Of a stretch of DNA of 64,000 bases, positions 23,950-35,970 are shown piece by piece; the first letter of the stretch is position 1, and each line of letters begins with the position of its first letter. A program made the position numbers and the translations under genes. Where the stretch lies: NCBI GenBank assembly GCA_963691655.1, contig OY829329.1, forward strand, positions 18,242,708-18,306,707. The letters are read 5' to 3'. The notes under the pieces are model-generated. The model was not told the origin of the DNA. It made no database searches and was given only the letters and a program-made list of their open reading frames with translations. This DNA is from Toxonevra muliebris. Lineage: Eukaryota; Arthropoda; Insecta; Diptera; Pallopteridae.

Positions 23950-25290
23950 CCGAATTTTGGTCTGATTTTCTATCTGAATTCATCTGAAATTTTTCTCTGA
24001 ATTTTTGTCTGAATTTAGATTTAATTTTTTTTTTGAATTTGGTTTAAATTTTGAACTAAATATTAATCCGCATTTTGGTCTAAATTTTTTGTTTAATTTT
24101 ATCTAAATTTTTTTTTCCTTTGGGTTTGAATTTTGATCTGAATTTTAGTCTGAGTTTTGATTTGAATTTAATTTGGATCTTGTGCTGAATTCGCTTTGAG
24201 TTTCTCGGTCTGATTAGTGTTATGAATTCGGCCTGCTTTTTAGTCTGAATTAATTTTTGGTCTAAATTTGGTTTAAGTTTTGATCCAAATTCTGATCAAA
24301 TTTAGTTCGGAATTTTATCTGAATTTGGTTCAAATTTGATCTAAATTTGCTCTCCTTTGTATATGAACTTTTAACCGCTTTTTGGTCTGAATTTTGGAAC
24401 TGAATTTAGTTCAAATTTTGGTCTGAATTTGGTTTGAATTATGGTCTGATTAGTATTCAGGAATCAGGACTAATTTTTGCTTAATTTTTGAGTTTTGAAC
24501 CCGATTTCGGTCTAAATTCTTATGTGATTTTTTTCAGAGTTTAGTCTCCTTTTGGTCTAAATTTTACCTAAATTTGCTTCCTTTTTGGGTATAAATTTTT
24601 GACCGATTTTTGGTCTGAATTTTGATATGAATTTGATTTGAGTTTTGGTCTAAATTTTGGTCTGATTAGTGTTCTGAATTTGCTCTGGCTTTTAGTTCCA
24701 ATTTTCGTCTAATTTTTTTGTCTGAATTTGATCTAAATTTGCTTTTCTTTGGGTATGATTTTTAAATCAATTTTTAGTCAAAATTTTGGTCTTAATTTTG
24801 ATCTGAATTTAATTAAAATTTTAGTCGAAATTTTGTTTGAGTTTTGGTTTAAATTTTAGTCTGATTAGTGTTCTGAATTTGTTTTGGATTTTTTTTGTCT
24901 AAATTTGGCTTAAGTTTTGATCCGAAATTTCGTCTAAATTCTGGTCTTATTTTGTCTCACTTTGTTCTCCTTTGGGAATGAATTTTTAGCTAATTTTTGG
25001 TCTGAATATTAGTCTGAATTTTGATCTGAATTTAGTTTAAATTTTGGTCGGAATTTGGTTTGAATTTTGGTTTAGATTTTAGTCTGATTAGCGTTCTGAA
25101 TTTGGTCTAACTTTTAGTTTGAATTTCGGTCTAATTTTTAATCTGAATTTGGTTTAAATTTTGGTCTGATTTTCTGCTGTCTGAATATCTGATTTTGACT
25201 GATTTTTTGTCTATATTTTGGACTGGTTTTTTAACCAATTTTTAATATAGTTTTCAGTCTGATTTTTAACTTGAAACTATTGTGTAGTTA
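23950..25290. repeat. Degenerate 11-12 bp array, TTTTGGTCTGAA orientation on plus strand
   Basis: Within the Actbeta exon 2-exon 3 intron the plus strand consists of variants of TTTTGGTCTGAA / TTTGGTTTAAA / TTTTGATCTGAA for about 1.3 kb. It is punctuated by a longer-range phrase (GTCTGATTAGTGTTCTGAATT) at about 24205, 24660, 24860 and 25085. The array reads TTCAGACCAAAA in the sense of the gene. Confidence 0.8.
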
Positions 25291-26363
25291 TTGGTTGTTT
25301 ATTATCCCATAGCTTAGCAAAATCGCACCTCCTCAAACTCTAATTTTAGATTGGCATTGCGTGTGGCATAAAAGTGGTTAAAGTTCTTTCCTTCGAGTAT
25401 ATGGAGAACCCAAGATTAATCATTTGTGTGAATGCCTTTAAAAGATTTTAAGCTCCTGTTGAAGTCTTTGATCAGACTCCAAATCAAATGAAAGCTCTGA
25501 GTTACGGTAGGAACAGTAGCATGTATGTAACTCTTAAAGTTAACTCTTAAGAACCAGAGTGTATAAGTAGTATTGACGTTACTTATCAAACTGATGTTCT
25601 ACCTATTTGAAATACCTCTCCCTTTATCGTCTTTCGGTCTAGTCTTGCAAATTTTATTAGACTACTATAATTCAAAACAACTTCTGAAGCTCAAACATTG
25701 TTCACGTGTTAAGGTAATGGGGAATGGGTTTTTTATATACTATGTGCATAAGTATGTACCAATATATTTTGGAATAACAAATTGTTATCTTTCCGAAACT
25801 CAAATACTTTTAAATCCGTTTTGTTTTTCTTAAAACACAAAACAGAAAAACTGAAACAAAATATTAAAGAAAAAAAAAAACACAAAATAATAAAAAGCGC
25901 AGTTGCCAACTACATAAACAATAAAGATCATGTACTCATACATTATCACTAAAAAAAAAAATAATTAATTAAAAATAATAATAAAAATCTGAATGTGTGT
26001 GTAAAAAAAAAATAAACAATTCAATTAATTTCTGTGACAGTTTGAGGTCAATCTTCTCTAATCGGTGAAAGTCCAAGCACGACAATCAATGATACCGTCC
26101 GGATATTCTGCACACATATATGTATGTATGTATATATTAAATTAGTATATGTGTGTATGTGTAAATATATACATATCACATAGAATTGAAATCAAGTTAC
26201 TGGATTGTATTTTTAGTAAAAAATGCTAAAATATTAGAAAAGCTCCTCCTTGGACTCAAAACTATATTAAATCTAAACAATTATTTGCTCTATTGGGCTT
26301 TGAAAGTGAATTGAACTATTATTCTGTTGCATCAAGTATAAATGAAATATTCTATAAACTCAC

Positions 26364-26621
26364 CTTGCACATCCACTGATTGTATTGCTATTGTTTTAAC
26401 TATTGGTAGATATTTCGAGTCAAGTTGTTGTTGCACTTCAGATACAACTATTGAATGTTGATCCAATCTTGTATTATTACGACGCATTATTCTATTTTGC
26501 TTATTTTTAAATATCCATAATACAGCGGTATTAACATCGAAACCATCGGCATCAGCATCATCGATTTTAAATGAGAAACATAATGATGGCTGCACACCAA
26601 GACGTTGACATTCACGTTTTT
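26364..26621 (-). CDS. Actbeta: Actbeta coding exon 2 (central prodomain)
   Basis: Acceptor tttttcctaatag (AG at 26623-26622), donor CAAG|GTGAGT after 26364; 258 bp, phase 1 on both sides, so it could be skipped without a frame change. It encodes residues 337-422. Sequence such as CQRLGVQPSLCFSFKI and VNTAVLWIFKNKQN fits the arm-domain beta strands of a TGF-beta propeptide, in which an alternating hydrophobic strand ends with LWIF. No other exon was found between 28757 and 26621. This exon lies between two oppositely oriented degenerate arrays (23950-25290 and 26985-28600). Confidence 0.88.
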
Positions 26622-26705
26622 CTATTAGGAAAAAAGAGAAGAGAATAGGTTAATATTTAATATACTTGCATTAAAAATTTCTGATTTGCTAGATATATAA
26701 TTCTT

Positions 26706-26877
26706 GGTGGCCTAGTGAATGAGAACTTGACTGGGGTCACAGCTGCCCCAGGTTCAATTCCCAGACAAGATGGGATTTCTTTCTTTAATCCAATATATCT
26801 GAGAACTAAGCCTATATACGCAGTTTTTTGTTCCCTGACTTCATTTAAATAAAGAGCTTTCGATTCTTTTATCTTAA
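26706..26877 (+). mobile_element. tRNA-derived SINE, copy 1 (in an Actbeta intron)
   Basis: Starts GGTGGCCTAGTGAATGA, resembling a pol III A box (TRGYNNARNNG). It is followed by GACTGGGGTCACAGCTGCCC and the B-box-like GGTTCAATTCC at about 26751. A second copy on the other strand at 44818-44998 shares these blocks and a TTTCGATTCT block near the 3' end, which defines the family and its length of about 170-180 bp. The insertion is antisense to Actbeta, just upstream of the exon 2 acceptor. Confidence 0.7.
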
Positions 26878-26984
26878 AACTTTATATAGAAAAGCGACTG
26901 GGGCTCTTTTTTGTTGTTGTATTCCTAAAAAAAGAAATCAAAAAAAGCTGCTTTGAATGAATAAAGTATGATCGAATTATAGAT

Positions 26985-28600
26985 TAAAATTCATTCAAAC
27001 AAAGTTCAGATCAAAACTCAGACGGAAATTCAAATCGAATTCAGACGAAAATTCTTAACAAAACTTAAAACTCATATCAAAATCGGATCAAAATTTAGAC
27101 CAAATTTTAAACTAAATTCAAGCCAAAATTCTGATTGAAATCAGACCAAAAATTCTGACCAAACTCCATATTACGAATGAGAACGAAATTTAAATTTAAT
27201 TTCATACTAAAACTCACAACAATCAGACCGGAATTCAGGTCAAAATTGATATCGAATTTCAGACTAAAATTTAGACCGAATTCAAGCCGAAATTCAGATC
27301 AAACTCAGACCGAGCTCAAACCGAAATTCAGACTAAACTGGTAAAAAACCAGAACGAAATTCAGACTAAAACTCATACCAATCAAACAAAAAACCAAGTC
27401 AAAATTCGTATTGAAATTCAGACCGAATTCAAGACAAAAGTTCAGATCAAACTCATATCGAGTTCCGTCTGAAATTTTGACCAAATTTTAGATAAAAAAT
27501 CCAAACGAAATTCTAACTATATTTAAACTAAAACTCAACAAGAATCAGACCGGAATTCAGGTTAAAATTCATATCGGTTTTAGACCAAATTCAAGCCAAA
27601 TATTTAGTTCAACACTGACCGACTTCAGACCTAAATTCTGGCTCAACTATAATAAAAATTCAGAACAACATTTTAACAATTAGGGCAAGATTCAGGTCCA
27701 TGTTCAGTCAAAAATTCAGACCATATTTAGAGCAATATCCAAAGAAGAATTTCGACCAAAGTCACACTAAAACCAAATGAAAAGCGGGCCAAACTTCAAT
27801 TTAAAATTTTCAATAAATTCAGACTACATTTTAAACTAAATTTAGATAAAAAAAATTCAACCAAATTCTGATAAAAAATCAGATCAAAATTTAGACTAAA
27901 ACTTACAACAATCAGTGCGAAAGTCAAGTTAAAATTCCGATCAATAATTAAACAACAATTCAAGCCAAAAGCAGATCAAAATTTAGACTAATTTGAGACC
28001 AAAAATCGGATCAAAATTCAGATTAAATTCAGACCGAAATCAAACTGAAATTCATACCAAAATTTAATCAAAATTTAGTCAAAATTCTCAACACTCAGAT
28101 AAAAAATTAGACCAAACTGAATTTAAAAATCAAACCAAAATTCAAAACAAAATCAGGCCACATTCAGATCTAAAGACAAACCAAGCTTAGACTGAAATTC
28201 TGCAAATATACAGAAATAAAATTTGGGCCTAATTCAGATTAAAAACTAGGTGGAACTTCTGACTAAATTCAGATCAAATTTTAGACAAAACTTAAACCAA
28301 ATGCAGACCAAAAAAATTCAAAACAAAAATCAAATTGAAAATCTGATCAAAATCCAGACCATGTTTTGACCACACTCAGATCAAAAACCAGGTCAAGTTC
28401 AAACCGAAATTCAGACCCAAGCTCGGATCAAAAATGAGACTAAAGTCGTAACTAAATTCAGACAAAACTGAGTTTAAAAAATCAAACCAAAACGCAGACC
28501 AAATTCTGACCACACTCAAATCAAAAATCAGACCAGGTTCAGACTGAAAATCTGCCAAAATTCAGATCGAAATTCAGACCTAACTCATGGTAAAAATCAC
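26985..28600. repeat. Degenerate 11-12 bp array, CAAAATTCAGACC orientation on plus strand
   Basis: Fills most of the Actbeta exon 1-exon 2 intron with variants of CAAAATTCAGAC / CAAACTCAGATC, about 1.6 kb. It is the reverse complement of the unit at 23950-25290, so the two form a large imperfect inverted pair around exon 2. Confidence 0.8.
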
Positions 28601-28756
28601 TGCTCCAAAAACTCAGTGGAGAATATAAAGAATATTAGAAATTATATAAATTGGTATATATATGATATTTTTTATTTAAGTCTAAGCCCTAACGTCCCTA
28701 ACTAATCAAAAGGATTCTTTAGTTATTTAATTTCAAAAATGTTCGTATGCACTCAC

Positions 28757-29765
28757 CTCTTTGTAGAAATATGAATTTTTTACTCGTCCTTGCATAGTAA
28801 TCATCTAAATCTTTACTTTTCGATTTCTCATCTTCCTCTTCGATTGTGGTCCCTTCATAGATGGGCTTTGGTAGACCAACAGCCGAAACATTTGGACGTT
28901 CTTTGAGACGAAGTTTCTCTAAGATTTGTTGTTTTACAAATTCGATACGTAGCTGTGTGAGCTCTTCTTCGCTGATGTGTTCAACTTTACGGTTGCTCTC
29001 ACATTTGGGACAACGCATTTTTGAAGCACTGTCCGCATGCTGATGGCTGGAATTATCAGTTTCTATACTAGTTCCACCGCTCATATCGAGCTCATTGCTA
29101 TTAGTTTCTCTCATATTAATATTATTAGATTCGACAAAACCTTCATCTTCTATTGAATCGGATGGAGGAAGTTCAACAATTTCTTCAACTGATGAATCAT
29201 CATTCACCGACGCTGACGCTGATGCCGACGCTGACGCAGCTGGTTCATCGCCGTACATTCGCTCATCATAGTCGTCTTCTTTCAGATATTGCCAGAGGCG
29301 TGGCGCTGTGCGTAGATTTGGTTTTTCTTCAAAAACTGATTTTTGTTGTTGTTGTCGTTGTTCTTGTTGCTGTTGATTATAATGCTGCTGTTGATATTGT
29401 TGTTCATGTTGCTGTTGATGTTCTTGTTGATGTTGAAAATGACGCTGCAGATGTATGTAACGACGTAGTGCTGCTTTTGTTTCATCTTCTTCTTGATTTG
29501 ATGATGCTTCACCACTTGCAACATATTGTTGCTGTGGCAGCAGCTGCTGTTGCTGCTGCTGCGGTCGATGTTGCGGTCGATATGAACGTTTAGTGTGATG
29601 TTTCGTGTGATGATTGTGAGATTGTTGTGGATGTTGCCGCATATAATGGGCGATTATGTCTGTTTCGTCACTTGGATATGATTTGGCGTGTATGCGACTG
29701 TAGATACTGTTATTCTCGAGCGCCAGAAACGCTAAGAGCACAATGGTAACGAAATATTTGGCCAT
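28757..29765 (-). CDS. Actbeta: Actbeta coding exon 1 (signal peptide, Q/H-rich linker, start of prodomain)
   Basis: The ATG at 29765-29763 is chosen because it starts a typical signal peptide (MAKYFVTIVLLAFLALENNS). The in-frame ATG 31 codons upstream would put a lysine-rich, hydrophilic segment in front. Residues 46-142 are rich in Gln and His (CAG/CAA/CAT tracts) and 177-186 are an Ala-Ser run. An acidic stretch follows, then CPKC (252-255) and the amphipathic helix EEELTQLRIEFVKQQILEKL, which is the straitjacket helix of activin prodomains. Donor AAAGAG|GTGAGT lies after 28757 (phase 1). The trinucleotide tracts likely vary in length between individuals. The 146-codon plus-strand frame over this exon is a shadow. 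Confidence 0.9.
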
Positions 29766-30099
29766 TTTTTTTTTTTTTTCTAATTTAGGGGTTGTTTTTT
29801 GTGTGTTATTTCGAGTATGGGGATTTTTGATTAAGGTTAGGTTTTGTTTTCTAAACACTAATTGGACTTTTTTTATAATTTTATTTTACTTTTTGCAATA
29901 TTAATTTAAATTTTTTTTATTATTATCTTTTGGGTAGCATTAAAAATCCCACTGTAGTCCGTTGCTGTTTTTTAAAACTCATAAGTTTGGAAAATAAGCA
30001 AGATTGCGTAATTTTTCTTGTTTTGATTTACACTTTTTGCACTTGTTCTTTGCTTTAGTTATTGCATTGTTTTAGAGCTGTGAACGCGGTAGTTTTCAA

Positions 30100-30175
30100 T
30101 ATTGCTTCTTTTTTTTTAAGAATTTGGTTTCTTTTTCGAGATATCTTGAGTTGATTTCCTGCAAAGAAAAAAAAA
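30100..30175 (-). promoter_or_regulatory. Probable 3' splice acceptor of an Actbeta 5' UTR intron
   Basis: On the minus strand a long pyrimidine tract ends in ctttgcag (AG at 30160-30159), 394 bp before the Actbeta ATG. The tract is stronger than those at the coding introns. It suggests that transcription starts further right and that a non-coding first exon is spliced in here. The first exon itself could not be identified. Confidence 0.4.
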
Positions 30176-30849
30176 CCAAATATTTAATAAAATACAAAAA
30201 TGTAATATTCATATAAAAAAAAACTTATTGGGAAGATTTTAGTACATGTTAGTTTTTTTGTTTGTTATTTGTATCACCCGTTAATTTATAATAGTTTTCT
30301 TTTCATTTGTGGTACCCTGTCTTCTGTTTCTTCATATATTATTGCCAACTATTTTTGAGGTTATGTGTTTATTAATTGTGTTGAATAAATTGCTTATATT
30401 AAAAAGATAAAGAATAGAAAAAAATGAAACATTATCAGCACTAAAATCTTACAAAAATAATTAACTGTAAGTCGTTTACTTATAAAGTTAACTCTTGAGG
30501 GAGCAGAGAAGAAACGAAAACAAACAAGATCAGCAGAACACTGACCAGGTTACATAATTCAAAAACATTTAAACATTTTGGAATTATTGAAGCGATTTAC
30601 AAGAATTCTGAGATAGTAGTACTACACAACAGCAGATGAAAATGCTTAGTAGAAGCTCTAACCTTCCAAGAGGAGTAGAAGGCGAAGTTACTAATCGAAA
30701 ACTTTAATCAGAGCCCAGCAGCTCTACATTCTAAGGATTAAATTTATATAAATTATGAGATCATCTAAGGATTATAGCAGACTTCCAACACCCTTAACTA
30801 AAGAAACACTCAAGAATTTGTGAATAAAATGAGAGTATATCTATGGTAC

Positions 30850-31265
30850 CATTGTCATCGAAATTTAGACCAAATCTCAGATCAAAGCAGGCAAAAAGTC
30901 CGATCAAATCTTAGACCAGATTAAGAAATAAAAAATCAGACCTAACCCCGACTGAAAATCAGATTAGAATCAGATGAAATTCAAACAAGAAAGATCCCTA
31001 TATTCAGATCAAAATTAAAAAAAAAAAAAAGCTGGCCAGAAATTCGATCAAAATTTAAATGGAAACGCAGATCAAAACTCAGTCCAAAACTTCCAGCAAA
31101 TGCAATACAAATTCAGACATGAAATCATAGAAACAAACCAAAACTCAAGCTAAAAACAGACTGAACTCAGGCCAAAAATAGTCCCGCTTTTCAGACCAAA
31201 ACTAAGACCAAATATCGAACTACAACTAATTCTAATACCAGACCAGGTTCAGATAAAAAATCATT
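30850..31265. repeat. Third block of the AAATTCAGACC array, upstream of Actbeta
   Basis: Same unit and orientation as the block at 26985-28600 (AAATTTAGACCAAATC, AAAACTCAGTCCAAAA and variants), about 0.4 kb and more diverged. It lies upstream of the coding start, probably in a 5' UTR intron. Confidence 0.65.
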
Positions 31266-31499
31266 CGAATATTCAAGACAACACAATTTTGAAAGGGACT
31301 ATAGCTCTCATTATACCCTTTTCCCTCTTCTTCCCGCCCCTCTTTACACCCACCTCTGATCATGGATTCACCGCCAGGAATCGAGATATAAAAACGTAAA
31401 TGGAAGTGGATTACCCATACATTACGCAGCCCGCACTGTAATATTTTTAGAATAGCAATAGACAAGCCCACAAGACAGCAGAAGAAGAGAAAATCCTGC

Positions 31500-34400
31500 A
31501 TTCATGAATTGCGAAACTTTTTAACTGACCAGAAAAAGCCTAATGATCTTTATATAATTAGGAACTGCAGTTTCACGCACTTGTCACTGCGTATTGCCAA
31601 AAGGTTTCGTATTTCTAGTTTAATCCAGTTTAAAAAAAAAAGTTTTTCTGCTGTATTCTGTCAATCAAATACCAACAAAGAGAGAGGGAGACAGAGAGAG
31701 TTAATTTTCTAATGGTTTCATGTTTCTAGCTCATTCACGTATCAAGAAAATAGCGACTTTTTCAATCCGTATCAAGAAAATAGCGACTATCCGGAAAGTT
31801 CTGCGGTTAAGAAAATGGTACTACAAAAAGCAACGAATTCTAGAACAAGCGAGATCTCTATCTCTAACTTATTGAAAATTCTATATATATAAATCACTGT
31901 GAACTACATAAGCTCATAATTAATATATGAATTAACCTCTTGGAAAGAGAAAATTTAGACGAGTTTCAAGTGATTAAAATGAATCAGATATAGAAATGCC
32001 AAAGCAATCGATTTGGTTCATTATGCTATTAATAATGAAGAAGTTCCTTCCTGAACTATAATTTTAGTTGATAAAGTTTTAAGCTCTTAGGCTTTCATTG
32101 AAATCCATGTCATTGTCTGAATTCTAATGAAATCTTCAAAACTCTTTTGTGGGTATTGAAATGTAATTTTCTCTTATATTCTGTCATCCAAATACTAGGA
32201 GAGAAAGAAAAAGCCAAGCAATTGACAGGCAGAAATCAAATACGAGTCAAAAATATGTAGCTAGCGAAAGAGCATTAAAAATATTTAACTGCAAAAACGA
32301 AACAAAAATTTGCACTCCGTCGACTTTGTTCTACTTCGCCATCCCTTATTTTCGTTTCGTTTTTGCACTCAAATATTTTTACTGCACTTTCGCTGGCTGC
32401 AATTTTTTACTTCGTATTGCACTTTAGTTGGTCAATTGCAAATTAAGAATACTCGTTAAAGTCTCTATTAAAGAAGTTTTTCATTTTGAAAAATTAATAT
32501 TTATTTATTTATAGAAATAAATTGAATGTCCTTCAACAGCCATTTTTAAATCTATTTTTTATAAACATATTATTGTTAAGTAAAAATTAAAAAAGAAACC
32601 GATTAATTTTATTAAACATTTTTATATTTTAATATTATATACCTTCAAAAATTGACAACACAAGCACATATATAATCTACTAAAATATATTAAAAAAATT
32701 GCTTTGATTTAGAAATAATCGCAACGAACAAGATCCGGTTAAAAATTCGAAATAAATCTTATGAATTATCTAACTAAACACAGTCAGTCAATGAAACAAG
32801 TTACTTGAGAAAATATGTTGATTACTGGATTATTTTTATAAAAAAATTTCCATAAACACTAATGTAAAACTAAAAACAGTCTAGGAATTTCTAGGTTCTG
32901 GATTATTTTTATAAAAAAAAATTCCATGAACTAGTGTTTATGTAAAAACTGAAAACAGTCTGGAAGTTTCTAGGCTCTGGATTATTTTTATAAATAAATT
33001 CCATAAACAAAAATGCAAATTTAAAAACAAATTAGGAATTTCTAGATTTATTCCTTGAAAAAACAAAATTAAAAAAAAAAACCTTTCAAATTTTCATTAA
33101 ATTTGATGATGAAATTAAAGCACAAAAAAATCATTACTAAAAAAGTGTAAAATGCAATCAAGTTTGCATCATCAATGACAAAACAAAAAAAAAAAAATCA
33201 AAACAACAATTAAAAATCACTCACGTTTGAACTAATGAAATGCATTATTTAATATAAATAAAAAATTAGCATTTTGTTCAAAAGAAAAGAAAGAAATTTT
33301 ACTTTAATTATTCGTATTGCATTCAAAATAAAAAAATAAAAAAGAATTTTTAATTATCAGCAAACACACGAGCCGCGTAAATTAATGCGCACAAAATTTC
33401 TCAAGTTTGCAAAAAATATTTCGCTAATCAGCGCGTAAACCAACGTAAGCAAATGTCACTATCATCCAAATTAAAAAAATTAATCACACATTCACATTCA
33501 TTTGATTTATTATTTTTATTATAGAAGAATAGAAACAGAAAATAATTATCAATTAAAAAAAGGATACGCACTTTTTCTTACTTTACACGTTTTTCTTTTT
33601 TGAGGAATATAACGTCACTATATATTTGTTTTTGGTATATTTTTATTATTAATTTTTATTTTTTAATTGTATGTAGGTAGCTATTACTGCTGTGCTCTAT
33701 CACCGCGTACGACTTGTTGATGAATGAAGTAGCACCTTGATTGACTTGAACATTTTATTTATTTACAACATACAATTCTTAGGTTTTAAATTCATTTATA
33801 CTAGGTAAAGTGAAAAAATACAAATCTCTCACTAAAACGTAAACTTAAAGCTGCCTAACTCAATATCAGTGGTTCTTAACAGTTTTTATGAGTAGCATGA
33901 TGAAAGTAGGGGCTGCAATTACTGCATTAAAACCAACTGAAATTGAGAGGTAATTTCTCTGAAAATTATATTAGCATAAAACGCTCGGCTTAGGCTCTAA
34001 ACAGGTTATTGTGTAATAATTCTTTGAAATTTATCACACGTTATAAAAATATCATAAAATGTGCATAAGTTTGATATTGAAGACAAAAAAATATCTGTAT
34101 TGGGGTTTAGATTTTTCTGTGATTCTTTATAAGGCTCTCACAAAAGCTAAAAATTCTTTTGATAAACTGAAATATTCATGACTTGCCTGAAAACTCAAAA
34201 TATATTTTTTTTTTTTTCAGAAAATAAGAAACCGCCTAATTTGATTTGTGGGATTTTTTTAAAAAAGTTCAAGTGATAGAAACCAGATTCTCGAAAAGTT
34301 TTCACTGACAATTAATGATATGACTTCTAACGTTCAACAGGTGAGTTCTAAAATTTTGTATATAAATAATAAGACTACAAGCCAATCCAAAGTGATATCC

Positions 34401-34850
34401 CAAGCCTCCTAATTCCCTCCCTCTCTGCCCCCCCCCCGTCCTCTCTCTCTCTCGCCAATAAATATCTCAGCCATTTTGATTGTTGCTACTAAAATAAAAG
34501 ATTTTGTGAAAGAGCGAAACTATTTCAAACCCTCTTCCATAGCCTTCCGATTTGCCAGCGATTGAATTGAGACTATGTTGGATTTTTCACCAATGATTAA
34601 TTTTATATTATTGTACAATTATCATAAGAAGAGAAAGTTATTTACTAATATTATGTACACTAAAATCGCAAGCCCAGACAAGAATAAAAAATATCAAATC
34701 TTAGAGGATGAAATGCCCTACTGTAATCGCCCATGGCTTATGCTTAGGCAGATTAGACTAGAAAGAGAAGAGGAAAGTACAATAGATCTTGCAAGTCGCG
34801 GCACAACGACAAAAACCTCTCTAACAATACAAAATGACTAGCTTTCTATA
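31500..34850. other. Upstream AT-rich region without recognised genes
   Basis: No convincing exon or transposon was seen. Notable pieces are a duplicated phrase tatcaagaaaatagcgact at 31739-31787, and three related copies near 32830, 32890 and 32975 of a unit with ctggattatttttataaa, attccataaac and aatttctag (period about 70-75 bp). There is also a C10 plus CT tract at 34425-34455. The 60-90-codon frames show no domain. Confidence 0.45.
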
Positions 34851-34859
34851 CAATTACTT

Positions 34860-35970
34860 TACAATTACTTCATGATTTTTTTATGATTGTCATACGATCA
34901 TCTCAGTATTATATTTATTTCCTTTGCCTAATGATTTCACTTAGTGATTTGAGGAGTAACTCCTGTTTATTCCACGATTACCCAATGATTACCTTACGAT
35001 TTCCTCCCCCGCCCCTCCCCCCTCAAAAAAAAATTATTATTATCATACCTTACGATTTTCTTATGATTACTTTAAAATTATCTTAAGAATATTTTATGAT
35101 CACCTTATGATTACCTCACAATTACTTTACAATTTTCTACGATTATCTTAAAATTACCTTACATTTGCCTCACGACTATTATATCTTGCGGATTTTTCAC
35201 GAATACCTGAAGATTACCATATAATTACCCTACGATTACCTTAAGATTACTTCACGATTATCTTGGAATTACCTTATAAAAGGTTATGTTAAGATTTTCT
35301 CCACAAATACCAAAAAAAAAAGAAATTGCGTCATGATTCCCTCGCGATTACCTTACAATTACTTAACAATTTCCAAACGAAAACTTAAAATTATTTTGTA
35401 ATTACCTCTCAATTATGCTACGTTACTGCTGTCACACGAATACCTATAGATTATTTTATGATCCCCTTACGATTGCTTTAAGTTTACCTAACAATTATTT
35501 TATGATTATTTTACGGGTTTTCGACAAACACTTAAAGATTACCTTAATATCACCTTGCGATTACCTCGTCGATTATCTCACAATTAGCCAACGAATATCT
35601 TACGATTACTTCATGATTTTCTGACGAGTACCTAATGATCACCTTACGATTATCTAATGAATATCTTATGATGGCTTTATGATTTTCTTATGAATACCTC
35701 AAGATTACCTTATGATTATCTTTCAATTACTTTATGATTACCTTACGATTACTTTACAATTATCTAACGAATATATTATGAGTCCTTTACAATTTTCTCA
35801 CGAGTACCTCATGATTATCTTACGATTACACTCCAATTACCTTATGATTACTTTACCATTACCTTATAATTTCCTCCCATTATGATTACTTCACGATTAC
35901 TTCATGATTCTGTTAACATTTTCTGACAAATACCTAACGATTACCTTATTATAACTTTGCGATTTCAGTT
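34860..35970. repeat. Degenerate 11-bp array (TTACGATTACC unit)
   Basis: About 1.1 kb of plus-strand variants of TTACGATTACC, e.g. TTACGATTACC TTATGATTACT TTACCATTACC in register around 35740-35870. Register slips often and units differ at several positions. Frames here translate to rough repeats of the unit and are not genes. Confidence 0.8.

Larger units (their letters stand above)
22464..29765 (-). other. Actbeta: Actbeta gene locus: four coding exons, activin-family TGF-beta ligand
   Basis: The coding exons are 29765-28757, 26621-26364, 23083-22701 and 22631-22464. All introns are GT-AG: phase 1, phase 1, phase 0. They join into 1818 coding bases, 605 residues plus TAG. The product is a secreted preproprotein: signal peptide (about 1-24), Q/H-rich linker, prodomain (from Cys252), furin site RQKR (485-488) and mature ligand 489-605. 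The nine-cysteine spacing is that of activin/inhibin-beta chains. Closest remembered match is fly Activin-beta, which signals through Baboon/Punt to Smad2 in neurons and muscle; dawdle is the main alternative and matches less well. Introns are 2.1, 3.7 and 0.07 kb, and the first two are filled with degenerate repeats. A strong acceptor at 30160-30159 suggests an upstream non-coding exon further right. Confidence 0.88.

Noticed and set aside
25573..25833. 86-codon plus-strand frame in an Actbeta intron
   Set aside because: Hydrophobic composition typical of AT-rich chance frames; no motif, splice site or start context supports a nested gene.
28376..28558. 60-codon frame rich in F, D and L
   Set aside because: It is a translation of the CAAAATTCAGACC array inside an Actbeta intron.
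29153..29593. 146-codon plus-strand frame
   Set aside because: It is the antisense of the Gln/His-rich part of Actbeta exon 1; trinucleotide repeats keep several frames open.
31370..31460. Possible third tRNA-like SINE (minus strand, CTCGATTCCTGGCGGTGAA)
   Set aside because: Only a B-box-like core is convincing; the A box is poor and the sequence does not match the other two SINE copies.
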